NCBI GenBank assembly: GCA_037576215.1
Contig: JBANDB010000014.1
Location: 2,108,001-2,172,000 of the forward strand
Length of the DNA: 64,000 nucleotides
From: Armillaria gallica
Lineage: Eukaryota; Basidiomycota; Agaricomycetes; Agaricales; Physalacriaceae
Direction: 5' to 3'
Made by a program: the position numbers and the translations under genes
In this document: piece after piece, positions 45,822-56,639 of the stretch
Numbering within the stretch: the stretch's first letter is position 1
Layout of the letters: each line of letters opens with the position of its first letter
The notes under the pieces: model-generated
Seen by the model: only the letters and a program-made list of their open reading frames with translations
Databases searched by the model: none
What the model was told of the DNA's origin: nothing

Positions 45822-47971
45822 ATGGCCGACGCCCATACTTCTCGACTGTGCGTTCAAATAATTCATTCACACTTTGGCAGCCTGACAGCAGTGAGCAGAG
45901 TTAGTTATTGAGATATTCGGTCCTGTATTCACGACATTTTTCTATCGCAGAAGGTTGCCTCGGTCCTTCTCACTCGTGGACGCCTGACGCTGCCCAGCCT
46001 TGCTCGCTACTCGGGACTGAAGACTCGCACCGTTCGCGCCGCCGTGCTCGTTCTCGTCCAGCACAACATCCTCTGGCATGCTACCTTAGACAAGGAGGGA
46101 GAGGTCTTGGAGGTCAACATAGAAGAATGCTTGATGAGGCTGAGGTTTGGAAAATATACATGGCAGGCAGAGGTGCTGTTTGGAAAAGCGGTGTGTCCAT
46201 TGTTCGTCCTCCGTTTGAAAACAGACATTTACCGTGTCTTTTTTGCTAGGGTGCCCAGATCGTTCAGCTCATACTCGACCACGGCAAGCTTCGTCCACCA
46301 GATATCATCTCGGAACTGTCAATCCTTGATCCTAAAGGTGCGCTCGACCCTTTGACCTCGAACGGGGATTCAACTCTGCTTTAGGATCGGCGGTGTACTC
46401 TCAGGCGCTATACAAACTCGTGGAGGAAGCGTATCTCAAGCCATCGACTGTTCTCTCTCACGAGGCTCCTCGCGACAAGCTCATCAAGTACGAGGCGGAG
46501 GAGAAGGCGAAAATTGTCGGTTTTCCTACGTCGAAGCAGCTCAAGGCGGCACGGGAGACTGCTCAGGCGAGAATAAAACGGGAGGAGAAGGACGCTGAGG
46601 GTGTTGGCATAGTGAGTGCGATTCTTGCTCAGGTTTACTTAACATCTAATGATTTGTAGAAGCGGAAAGCCAAAGATCAGCCAGGCCAACGGTCCGCCAA
46701 AGTGTGTCTAAGTCGTTGCATTCATCCTTTCGTGTCCCAATCATTTTCTAGCGTAAAGCAACCGAAACTACTGGCGTTTTAGAGGTACGCCGTCGTGATG
46801 TCGCTCTGTGGATAGATCGCTCATAGCAGCAAAAGGACTCCGTTTATTTTCGACTAAATTTTGACAAATTTAACATACATATCCGTAATTCGGTGGGCAA
46901 CCTTTACTCTTGTTTCAGGGCTGTATTCTCAACTCGTCCAGCTCATTGAAAAAGCGGTCAGAGAACGCTATAATGATGGAGCCGCTCTGGTTATCAGAGC
47001 TGCCCTAAAAGTAACCGAGTCTTCGCAGAAGACTCTCCTGGAAAACAGAACAGGTGCGCCTTCTTTCATCGTATACTGCTTCTTCACGCTAAACTAGTGC
47101 AGAACCTATATCCGTAGCCAATATCGCTATGCAGCTTTCTGACGAAGACGACCTCTCTTCTGGACTCGTGTTTTCATCGAAGAAAGGGGCGTCTAACACG
47201 ACATGTATCAAGGAGTACCTTGGTATCATGTCGAATGCCGATAATCCCACCACTGTTGGGAAAGCGTCATCATTTGTATCGTACGATTCACAGAAGGTGT
47301 ACGTCGAATTTGACTTGATCGCGAATCGACTGCGTAGAAATGTTTTGGAGGCCGTGACAAGGGAGCGGCACGGAACAGAGGGCGTGAGGATAGTACGCCT
47401 ATTGCTTGAGACTGGGAAGATGGATGAGAAGCAGGTGCGTGTTTGTATCTTCGTTTCTTCTTGTCTTATGCTCATGCGTTGAATGTAGATATCCAAGATC
47501 GTGATGATGGCACCCAAAGATGTTCGGCCGCTACTGTCTGCCCTCGCAGCGGATTCTCTTGTGAGCACCCAGGAGGTACCCAGAAGCGCAGACCGCGCTC
47601 CTTCGAGGACTTTCTATCTTTGGTATATATAATTTTCTGCCTTCCTTTCATTCTGTGCTCAATGACCCGCTAGGCACGTCGACCTTGTGAAAGCCTATTC
47701 CATGATACTAGGTCAGTTGTACAAGACACTGCATAATATCGGCATGCGACGCGAAGCAGAGAAGGAGGAGCCTATGTTGAAAGCCGTGCTGGAGAAACGA
47801 GAACGAAGCGACGTCCGTTTGGACGAGAGTCTACTGACGAGTCTCGACAAGGACATCATCAAGGAGTGGGAGCAGAAGGAGGAGAAGTTGACGATCTTGG
47901 AGATGCGTGTTGAGGAGTGTGTGTTCATTCTTCGTGACCTCTCTGCTGTTTCTCAAGGAATGGACGATTAA
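45822..47971 (+). CDS. RPC82: RNA polymerase III subunit RPC82 (C82/RPC3)
   Basis: Initiation subcomplex subunit of RNA polymerase III with repeated winged-helix domains. It starts MADAHTSRLCVQIIHSHFGS at 45822. It splices to KVASVLLTRGRLTLPSLARY, SGLKTRTVRAAVLVLVQHNI and LWHATLDKEGEVLEVN, then GAQIVQLILDHGKLRPPDII. The middle carries an acidic/basic linker (KRKAKDQPGQRSAKRKATET). Later come YFRLNFDKFNIHIR, LIEKAVRERYNDGAALVIRA, SYDSQKVYVEFDLIANRLRR and ISKIVMMAPKDVRPLLSALA. A C-terminal coiled coil (KEWEQKEEKLTILEMRVEEC) ends AVSQGMDD. One intron near 46,890 appears to be only about 34 nt. This copy is intact. Its 3' part and fragments recur at 53.6 and 61.9 kb in decayed form. Confidence 0.92.
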
Positions 47972-48133
47972 ATTACCTGAGTGTCGCTGTGTCCCACGGA
48001 CTCCAATATGCGTCGACGAGTCAGTCAAACACTAAGGTGATGACGGCATCCCGACAACTGCGATCCCACCCCCGCCCAGATCGGATCCCCCCACGCGCCC
48101 AGGCTGCTCGGGCAGCTGCTACCTAGGACAGTC

Positions 48134-48155
48134 AAAAAAAAAAAAAAAAAAAAAA
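48134..48155 (+). repeat. Run of 22 adenines
   Basis: An uninterrupted A tract lies 160 bp after the RPC82 stop codon. The matching place in the third duplicated unit (about 63,010) has only a short A run, so the tract expanded in this copy. It is a spot where assembly length is unreliable. Confidence 0.9.
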
Positions 48156-48569
48156 CTCAACAGTCAACAGTACCGCAGCCTGGAGGCTTCTGCGCTCTAC
48201 GTTATCCATCCCCTTCAACAGAAATTAGTGAAACGCTTTTATTTTGCAAGATGTGCCCCCCGACGTTCTCGGGCTATCAGTGCCTTTCCATTCACGACTG
48301 TAATGGCGACCTACTGTTTACGCGTGGATTAGCCTGCGTTAAATGTATGCTATTTTATGCCTCTATGTCACTTATTGTAAACATTTGGTTCGTCGCATCA
48401 GGTATCAATGGGCTTGTGACTTGCAAGGCAAACGATACGAAAAAGCAGCATTTTCCAGCGATATATTCTATGCAAATCTAAAGTATCACATTATTTAAAG
48501 GTAAATAGATCATAAATTTTAATAAATAGCAGCAGAACGGTGTGAGGATCCGTGTTCGGTGGACAAGGC

Positions 48570-49240
48570 TCAGCGCCGTGGAACATAGTGCCTGAAAAAA
48601 AATTCATGGTGATCAGAATTCTCAGTTGTTTCAGGCTGAGTCGCACTCGTCGACTGGCTAGTAGACGGAGTCGACATGACTGTCTGTGAGGGTGTAATAT
48701 TCGTCGCATCCTCTGCACGACCGAGTGCGCCAGATCCCGAGGTAGACGGAATGTAAGGCGCATTATTCGCGCCGGAATGTGAGCCGCCGATTAGTGCTCC
48801 GATGCTATCCAAAAAATGGAACGGATCTTGCAGCCGATGCAAGTTCAAGATGGGTCTATGGTCAGCAAGGTGTACCGAACATGTGCATCGTTGCGTCAAT
48901 GGCGTCTACAGTATGGCATGATTATAAGGAACCCTTGGTCTCGTAGCACTAGAGAGTTGTGGGCGCACCTTTTGAACGTAGGCGGCACAGTGGGTCGCTA
49001 CATTGTGACAGACCGTTGTTGAAACATAGTCAACATGAGAGTGGATGGCATGTCCGCATGCCGCGCAGATGAACTGAGAGACTATGAACACAGAGTATAA
49101 GTTGGAGTACTACTTGAGCTCACCTGGTTTAGCAAGGGCGACGTTGGTTCAGTATACCACACACACTGACATCGAAGGGCATCGTCAGTGGTCTGGATAC
49201 ATTGACCTCGGTAAGGAATAACCGCTAGACTTGAAGACAT
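48570..49240 (-). CDS. Cys/His-rich protein, copy A of a duplicated family
   Basis: Three exons (49240-49124, 49073-48969, 48905-48570) give 185 residues with clean GT/AG introns of about 50-63 nt. The N-terminus is MSSSLAVIPYRGQCIQ, then RCQCVWYTEPTSPLLNQ. Exon 2 is the core, FICAACGHAIHSHVDYVSTT then VCHNVATHCAAYVQK. Exon 3 opens TPLTQRCTCSVHLADHRP. The CxC, CAACGH, HxH, CH, C and CTC groups make a likely zinc-binding module. The last 90 residues are Ser/Thr/Pro-rich and disordered, with a conserved end FFFRHYVPRR. Similar short Cys/His-rich proteins are known to me as an expanded family of unknown function in mushrooms, but that is from memory. It is tail-to-tail with RPC82, and the pair is duplicated twice downstream. 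Confidence 0.65.
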
Positions 49241-50316
49241 GTATCGCTGCAAAGCCGCCGGAGTGCCAAGGCCTGTGATTCCAAGTCACCTCGCATTTTA
49301 ACCTGTCGAGGTAGAAGCAGAAGCTAATGTATATACACTGCCAATCTACTATACTTGATACTTGGCCTTTCCGGTCCCTCTGATTGGCCAGGCTTCGGCT
49401 AGGCAAACACTGCCTTCTCATTGGTTGATAATGACATCATTAGCGACCCGAGCTCATCACTTTCAGTTTACACGGAATGCATAATGCATGTTTGGTTTAC
49501 TTTCTGCAAGCTGATGGTTTTTATTTATAATGAAAAATCTATCCGTGAGTCTCAAGACGAACTCGGCTTGCTGCAAGAGTGCAAGCTGCAACGGGGCCAC
49601 CGACCCACCGATGAGATCGGCGGTGGAGGTGGTATAATAGTGTCAACTTCATGTACAATTCTATTGAAAATCCCATTCCGGAGACAGTATTACTGACTCA
49701 CATTCAGGTTTCTCGGAGCTTCTTGCAAGGGGCCACGGAGTTGTTGATGAAATCGGTAGCGGGAGTGACACAGGAAAGTCAGTGTCTCGCGAGAGCCTTC
49801 CAAGTTACGCTAGTGCATCGCACGGGTGCTAGCAGTCACTTGTATTGAAGGCTATGAAGATCACCGTTAAACTTGCCCGTAATGGTACAAAACAAGGCAA
49901 GGACCAAGGTTCGACTTGAGGAGCGGTACACCTCGCCCGAGTAAAATCCCACGGCGCCTCTGTTGAACCGAAGATAATATTGTGACACTGATAGTAGACG
50001 AGTGGAAAGCCTCTACAGATGACGAAAGTTGTCGGTGGACCTGCTGACCGAGTTGGTGGAAAAAGTCACCTTCGTTGCGCCTAGGATCAACGAGAATAGA
50101 CAGAGGGATGGTATACCGACGAGCTTGTTCGCGGCTACTTAGTCTCCGTTCCAAAGAAGAGTCAGGAGAAGCAAATCGCCCTCTCGGAGGATTACTGACA
50201 TTTCCAGATATTAACGCAAGGGTCGTACTTGATATTGATCGGCGGGATCAGTGTGCCATCGTGGGGATTTGTATGTCCGTTTTTGATCTTGAATATGGTT
50301 TTCCTTCCGGGCCTGT
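49241..50316. other. Gene-free stretch
   Basis: No supportable gene. Around 49,950-50,010 a short segment (TTGAACCGAAGATAATATTG) resembles one at 56,917, suggesting another old repeat. Open frames at 49867-50154 and 50075-50320 overlap on opposite strands and lack motifs. Confidence 0.4.
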
Positions 50317-50748
50317 TTAATTTACGTACCAGTTTGTTGCGGCGCCTGGCTGGATCCGCCCCTCGCATGAGACGAGAAACCGAATTGAATATAATGGAAG
50401 GCCACAGGAGCGAGCGTTAGCGTTCGCTATATGGGAGATCTCGTGTCGGCTCTGAGTATGCTCTTGTAACACCGTAGCAAAAAAGAACAGGCCAGCAGTG
50501 ATAAGTTGATGACGTCCGTTGAGACACTGCAAAAGATGTTGGAAATAGACGTAGTCAGGGAAACGTGGTTGTGGCTCGAACGAACATATATTGTAGGTAG
50601 CTGATACGTAGATGGTGGTGGTACGAAGCCAAGAAGCGGTAATGATCGGTACGAAAATCAAAATAAGGTAAAACAAAAACGGCTTCAGCCCAGTGGCTGT
50701 GTTACCACACAAGAAAGCATACACCCTTCCGCCACCTGAATCTCGCAT
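50317..50748 (-). CDS. Possible membrane-protein fragment
   Basis: An open frame of 143 codons has two hydrophobic segments, GLKPFLFYLILIFVPIITAS and LITAGLFFFATVLQEHTQ, separated by a polar loop with two Cys. The pattern (short loop, helix with a Leu-Tyr-Leu core, charged tail) resembles the C-terminal half of the multi-pass membrane proteins common in Agaricomycetes. No 5' exons are evident, so it is probably a remnant. Its 5' edge abuts the start of the duplicated unit and an inserted repeat element. Confidence 0.35.
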   Translation of the reverse strand: MRDSGGGRVYAFLCGNTATGLKPFLFYLILIFVPIITASWLRTTTIYVSATYNICSFEPQPRFPDYVYFQHLLQCLNGRHQLITAGLFFFATVLQEHTQSRHEISHIANANARSCGLPLYSIRFLVSCEGRIQPGAATNWYVN

Positions 50749-50943
50749 TGATAGAGAATACTGAAGAAGGAGCGAGCAAAAGGGAATTTGCCTGGCGTGT
50801 GGATGTGAATTCTATAATCCGATGTGCGACCGGTCCGGCTTCTCCGTTTTCTGTTTAGTACTACCACTGAGGACCGCTATCATCATCCTCTTAGGACCAA
50901 ACTCTCCTGCTTCTTCGGCCTTTTACCACCGTCCTCGAGCATT

Positions 50944-51410
50944 CATAGGCTCCAGGGCTGTGTCCATGCATGCTGTTTCTTCCGGAAACAGTATGCTTGG
51001 TTTCCAGCAGCTTTCCGAGACCTGCATTCGACAGCTGTCATAGGCTCGAACGTCACTGCAAGCACACTGTTTGTTCCCCATTCAGTGGGCTGGCTTACTG
51101 GTGATTGTTCGTTGCCTGCGTGTTGTTGCGTATCATAGGCTATGGCACCGCTGTGGTCACGCTGTTCCTTGTTCGAACATCGTGCTTGCGCTCCTGCGGT
51201 TGCTGGACGTCTGCTTCGGTAGCATTCATAGGTTCGAACATCGCTACAGGTGCGCTGTCTGTTATCCAGACGGGGCGCTTGGTTCCGTGTGCATGTTCAA
51301 CACCTGCGCTTCATGACTATCATTCTTTTTCGTGGCTAGAATTATGTGTCAAAATTATGTGCTTGCGCACAAGCCTTTTCATCATAGGAATCGTATCCGC
51401 CTGCTGCTCC
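50944..51410 (+). repeat. Degenerate minisatellite, about 95-bp period
   Basis: Units begin with CATAGGCTC or a close variant at 50944, 51039, 51134, 51227 and (diverged) 51383, giving spacings of 95, 95, 93 and 156. Each carries a later GC-rich block such as CACGCTGTTC. Similar units, inverted, occur at about 56,048-56,250. Confidence 0.7.
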
Positions 51411-51539
51411 CTTGTCCGTACTCCCTTTCGCGTTGTCTTGCATGATAACGTCGCTGTCCTTGTACATCTCGTCCTTCAGCTTCATCCTTCCCACCACCTC
51501 GAACACAGGGTAGTGTCGTCATCGCCATCGTGCACCTCC

Positions 51540-52340
51540 TTCTTTTTGCATGCTAATTCGCTGAGCCTTTTATTGCATGTCCCCTTCTGGATGTTCATGT
51601 GTTGTTGTTCCCGTTCCCGTTCGTGTCTCGTTGTTTCATGGGCCCGAGCTCCGCTGCTGCTGCTGCCGTGCTGATCCTCGAAATCGAAATAGTGTGCTGC
51701 AGCATTGCACGTCCTGTGTGCTTGCATTTGGTTTTGGTCTTTCCCGCCCTGCCAGCTTTTCGGTGCTCGTTTGTTGCTCGTGGTCCGTGCGTATGTCTGC
51801 ATGTTTCACACTGTCACACGTTACATGACGACATCCACCCACTCCAAACCGTCACCTGCGGAGAAGCCGCATCATACTGCAGCAGGTTCATACGGATACC
51901 CCTTCCTGCTAGTAGTCTGTGCGTATAGCCTCTCCTGTCGTCGCGATGATATCAGTGCTGTCGCAGAAACATGTGTATATTCAAAGTTCATTATTACACC
52001 GAAGCAAAAAATGCGCGCAAGTCCACGAAGCCATTGTTTGAGCTGTCGAGCACCTTCCACCGGTATCGAGTCGTAGCCAGTCCCCGCCCACGGAAAAAAG
52101 CATTGGTGCTAGTTAACGTTGTCCCATGCACTTGCAGTCGAGGTCGATCGACACCGTCCTGGAGTCAAACAGAGTCAAGGTTTACGCCGCTTCACTCTCA
52201 GTGTATGTACCCCATGAAGTGTCTCTACTCCGCGAGACGTACGCAACCGTGCGATCACAACGGTACGAGTCTTCGTGGCCACAGCACATGGCTTGTCATG
52301 TCAGGGCTGTGGACCCGGCCGTTCCTGATTGGGACCTTGC
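51540..52340 (+). repeat. Repeat element, arm 1 of a large inverted repeat
   Basis: Two blocks match the reverse complement of sequence 3-5 kb to the right. The block at about 51,560-51,830 pairs with 55,870-56,310, and the block at about 52,195-52,338 pairs with 55,173-55,290. In the second block some 85 bp around GCGATCACAACGGTACGAG are nearly identical. The order A-B here and B'-A' on the right makes a broken inverted repeat of about 5 kb overall. Open frames inside are low-complexity (Ala/Cys/Ser/Leu) and differ between arms, so I do not call genes. Confidence 0.75.
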
Positions 52341-53639
52341 GCCGGTACACACACCACACCACACCACCACTGCATTTCGGCCCGCGCACTGTACCGACGA
52401 AGACAACGGTGCTCTTATGACCCCTGCTCTATTCTTCAAATATCCCCAAGCACGTACACTCCTCTTCTTGCGACGGTGACGAGCTGCGACGTATCTTGTT
52501 ATGGGATTGGCTGTTCGCTCGACGCATGTCCCAACGCCCATCGCAAGAGCGGCTACTGGGGCGGAATGTGGAAGATGCCCTGATTAAAGGGTGATCGTAA
52601 ATGACAAGGTACAAGGATGGAGCCTCGAGAGGGTACGAAGGGACAGGAGAGATATCAAGGACGAAGAAGTGGACAATGCCTTAGTCTCGTAAACCACTCA
52701 ATGATCCGTATGCAGAAAGTCGTTCAATGGGTCGAACGACGCCCTAACCTCCTTGCACCGACTCCATATGCCTCTGTCCGTGTTCAGCATTGGTCACCTT
52801 CTCTCTCAGTTATGCTCCATTTAATCCTGCGCTTCGACTAGCACTTACATTCTATTGCACACGCTCACCGTGCTAGACAATATTTAATCGAGTGAGTACA
52901 GTTTATCGCCAACATTTTCGTCTGACTATTAACGCTTGTCCTCTACATAGGACAAGATACTTTTCTTTTGTATTTGATGCGCTCAATCAAAATGACCCTG
53001 CTTTGATCTCAGGGAGATCATTCTGGGTGCGCCGAATATGGTTGGATTTGCAGAGATACGAATCTTATGTGTCTTTTGGCTTGTTGGCTCTCCTTATCCC
53101 GGGAGACGGTTAAGTTTTGAACAACGAGATATTGCAAAACATTCCATTCAGCATTTCCCTTACCAAACGCTCTGGTGTTAGCTCCAGCTCTGCAAGCACT
53201 TGCGGCGGGCAGAAATGCATAGAACGATGCCTTATTGCTGCGCTTCGGCCGTTCAGGTACAGGTAAGTTGCCTTGTCGCCCCCTTCAGCCAGTGCTCCGG
53301 AAACTTAGAACGTAGCTTCAGTGAAAGTGCAACATCACATTTACGGCTTGTACACAGTGACAGTTCGCCTAGTGTCACATAATTAGAAGCCTCTTATTCA
53401 AAGCCGATCGGGGGTAGATTAAGTTGGATTTGGAAAGAACTGGTTGTGATAAGAGGGTACTAGGTATGTGGTGCAATAGTGATAACAAGCGCGTAGATGA
53501 ATTGAATGAAGTAGGTCTTGGTGTGCTTCATTTGGGAGAGCGCGAGCTTGGGGCTAAATATTGTCCAATGCGGGATAGTCGACATTGCTGGAAGGGGTAG
53601 ATGGATGTAATGTTTGACGCATCGACACTCGAAGAGGTG

Positions 53640-53765
53640 CTCATTGTTCGTCCTGTCTGAAAGCAGTGAATTACCTTGTCTTTTTCGCTAGGGTGTACAA
53701 ATCGTTCAGTTCACTCTCGACCACGGCAAACATCATCCGCCAGATATCCTCTTATCTACCTATGT
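53640..53765 (+). pseudogene. RPC82 fragment
   Basis: Matches the RPC82 gene around 46,195-46,310, including the intron end TTTTTCGCTAGGGTG and the exon words ATCGTTCAG, CTCGACCACGGCAA and CGCCAGATATC. The next similarity is to the region after RPC82 (about 48,360), so most of the gene is deleted. It cannot code for anything useful. Confidence 0.75.
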
Positions 53766-53984
53766 CACGCGCCGTAAACATTTGGTTTGTCGCATTAGGT
53801 ATCACTTGCAACTTGAAAGGCCTGCAGATAATAAGAAAAAGCAATGTTTTTCCAGTGATATATTCTATGTAAATATATAGGTGAATAGATCATACGGTAT
53901 ACTACATTCAATAATTAGGAGTAGATCAGCGTGGGGATATCATTTAAATGTCATTATGTCCGTGTTCGGTGAAAATAACGTGGC

Positions 53985-54650
53985 TCAACCCCGTGGAATA
54001 TAGTGTCTGAAAATAAACTCGTGGTGACCGGAACTAGTCGTACTCATCGACTGGCTAGTAGACGGAGACGGTATGTGTGTCTGCGAGAATGTGATGTTTG
54101 TCGCGTCGCCTAGAGGGGCGAGTGTGCCGGATGCCGAAGTAGACGGGATGCAAGGTGCATTATCCGCGCCAAGATGTGGGCCGTCGCTTTGCGCTCCGAT
54201 ACTGGTCGTAAGAAGGTCCAAAACATAGAACGGATCCTGCAAACGATGCAAGTTCAGGACAGATCTATGGTCAGCAAGGTGTACCGAACATGTGCATCGC
54301 TGCGTCAATGGCGTCTATAGTACGATCATAAGAAACCCTTGGTCTAGTAGTAGAGAGCTGTGCGATGTGGACGCACCTTTTGAACGTAGGCGGCACATTG
54401 GGTCGCTACATTATGACAGACGGTTGTTGAAACATAATCAACATGGCAGTGGATGCCATGCCCGCATGAGGCACAGCTGAACTGAGTGACTGTGAACACA
54501 GAGTATAGTCGGGGTACTATTACTTGAGCTCACCTGATTGAGCAAGGGCGACGTCGGTTCAGTAAACCACTCACACCGACATTGTGGAGTATAGTCGGTG
54601 GCTTGGATGCATCGACCTCGGGAAGGAATGACTGACGAACTTGAAGACAT
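53985..54650 (-). CDS. Cys/His-rich protein, copy B
   Basis: Same three-exon structure as copy A. Exon 1 is 54650-54534, exon 2 lies in about 54483-54379, and exon 3 is 54314-53985, giving 183 residues. It starts MSSSSSVIPSRGRCIQATD with RCRCEWFTEPTSPLLNQ. The core reads FSCASCGHGIHCHVDYVSTT then VCHNVATQCAAYVQK, and exon 3 opens TPLTQRCTCSVHLADHRSVL. All cysteines and histidines of the module are kept, with an extra Cys at HCHVDY. Exon 3 is 330 nt against 336 in copy A, a difference of six bases that keeps the frame. The end is FIFRHYIPRG. The gene stays open although the neighbouring RPC82 copy has collapsed. Confidence 0.65.
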
Positions 54651-55164
54651 ACGGTATTGACAATGCCTGTCATTCTAATTCACCCCATCTTTTAACCTGT
54701 CGAGGTAGAAGCTGATCTATGGGCAGCGCTGGTTGTTGCTTGAAACATATCAGTAGCACCTTTGACTTTGCCGGTATTGATAGAAGCAAGGCAAGATTGA
54801 AAGCGGTACACTTCGTCGCAACTTCGTCGTCCGAGCAGCTATGATTAGCATTGTTTACCCAATAAGCTCTAGTAATACTAGGCCCGTGACCAGCTTCGCA
54901 CGTGGCTGCGCTACTATGGGTGGTCGGGATATGCAAAATTTCGATGAATGATTTTCTGTAGCTCTTGCCTGTAGTCCGTTTCCTTAAGTATTTCATGATT
55001 ATCTTCCTGAATATGTTCTAATGTTATATTATTGATATTTTGAATAATGATGGGATTCCGGAAAAAAGAAAAAAAGTTTTGATACTGCTCGCTCTCGGTT
55101 GGCTCTCGGTGTGCACCATCTGAGACAACCTATGACGTCGATCGTCATAACCCTCTGGTGTGTG

Positions 55165-56310
55165 TGTGTGTCAATCAGGAACGGCCGGGTCCACAGCCCT
55201 AACATGGCAAGCCATGTGCTGTGGCCACGAAGGCTCGTACCGTTGTGATCGCACGGTTCTCGCGGAGTAGAGACACATCGTGGGGTAGTTTTGAGACGAA
55301 ATACAGTCAAACGTTGGAAGATACGCAGGATATCGAACATTACTTCGCGAAGGAGCACAAGACATCATCATTATCCCCTTCAATAAGCAACGGTACGACA
55401 CCCAACCCCGAAGATGCGGAGGAGGAGGAGATGAAGCAAAAGGAGAACAGAGTGGACTAGGGTGGCACGGCCAAGGCAAAATAAAGGAGGTGGAGTCTGG
55501 CGGGTAAAGTTCTTTACCTTTTCGTGGACGCTTTTCGGATAGATGGTGATAGCTGAAGCGCCAGCGACAACAAAGGCAGCATCTGTCTGACTCCGCACTG
55601 AACAACTGTTACTTGCTGGGCCAAAAGGTGAAGCGGCGACGACATTGTCATTGGGCACTGCCGCTCCGGGGCAATAACTTCGGGATGTTCATGAGATTTG
55701 GAAGATAATCGTCACCCGACGCCTTCGTATCATACTTTGAGACCGCACGGTCAGCTGTGACCCAACACTTGCGATGATAAGAGGGCAGTGTTCAGATTCA
55801 CGTCATCATCGGAGAGACGAAAGAAACTCTGGGGATGACGTAGGACATTGCGACGTAATACGTCATGAGTGGATGTGGTCATGTAAGGTGAGACACTGTG
55901 AAACATACAGTCATACGCACGGACCACGAGCAACATAGAGGACCGAAAAACTGGCAGGGCGGGAACGACCGGAACGAAACGCAAGCACCAAGGACGCGCA
56001 ATGTTGCAGCACACAATTTCGAAGAACAGCGTGGCAGCAGGAACGGTAGGGCCTATGGAACGGAACCAATTGCAACAAAACGCAAACACCAAGTCAAGCC
56101 CGCCGCTATCCAAGAAAAAGTGCTGCAGCAGGAGCAGCAGAACTTGGGCCCATGGAAACAACAAAGCGCAAGCACCGAACAAGCGCAACAGTGCCGCACA
56201 CCATTTCAAGAAACAGTGCGGCATCAGCAGCGGAGTTCGGGCCCATGAAACAGCGACACACGGGAAACGGGAACAGCGAACACCAGGGATGGTACAGGGA
56301 ATAAAAGACT
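55165..56310 (-). repeat. Repeat element, arm 2 of the inverted repeat
   Basis: Inverted relative to arm 1. It contains minisatellite units marked by GGGCCCATGAAAC (about 56,239), GGGCCCATGGAAAC (about 56,145) and GGGCCTATGGAAC (about 56,048), spaced 94-97 bp. It also has the near-identical block at 55,173-55,257. A (TG)n tract (55,157-55,170) marks one edge. Between the two matched blocks (55,330-55,840) the arms differ. Confidence 0.75.
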
Positions 56311-56639
56311 CAGTGAATTAGAATACAAGTAGAAGGAGGCGCACAAAGTACAGGTGAGGTGACGGGCATGGAAGTGGTGCACCGGGTGCACGATCTGGTT
56401 GCGCGCTCGGAGCGGGGACCAAATCTTTTCAGGAATCCCATCATTTTTGAAAATAGCTATAAATATCCTTGGGGAGTCCATTGGGAAGTGCAGGTGTCGG
56501 GCGGTGGCCGAGGCAAGTGTCGAAAAATCGAAAAATATCTCGACCTCCCCATGTTTTGCTGGCTCTGCTGTGCTCTTATGATGACTGTTAGTACTGAACA
56601 CAAACTGGACGGCTCATGCGAGGCTCATGAACATTGAAC

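Larger units (their letters stand above)
52370..54650. repeat. Second copy of the RPC82/Cys-His-rich segmental duplication
   Basis: From about 52,370 to 53,640 this matches 61,020 to 61,870 in the third copy (for example GAGTGAGTACAGTTTATC at 52,891 and 61,370). A short scrap of RPC82 follows, then the 3' flank and the Cys/His-rich gene. The left edge of the unit seems to be near 50,826 (TTCTGTTTAGTACTACCACT, like 60,945-61,000). That implies about 1.5 kb with the repeat element was inserted between 50.88 and 52.37 kb. Confidence 0.7.

Noticed and set aside
48134..48155. Poly-A tract as the tail of a retroposed RPC82 copy
   Set aside because: RPC82 here has introns and an ordinary layout, and similarity to the other units continues on both sides of the tract, so it is simple expansion.
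51105..51928. Long plus-strand open frames rich in Cys, Leu and Ser that could look like membrane proteins
   Set aside because: Three overlapping frames are open at once, composition is low-complexity, and the inverted copy at 55.8-56.3 kb does not keep the same frame, so they are by-products of repeat composition.
55751..56224. 157-codon minus-strand open frame with hydrophobic runs
   Set aside because: It is made of minisatellite units; the matching arm has different frames and stops, so it is not a conserved protein.
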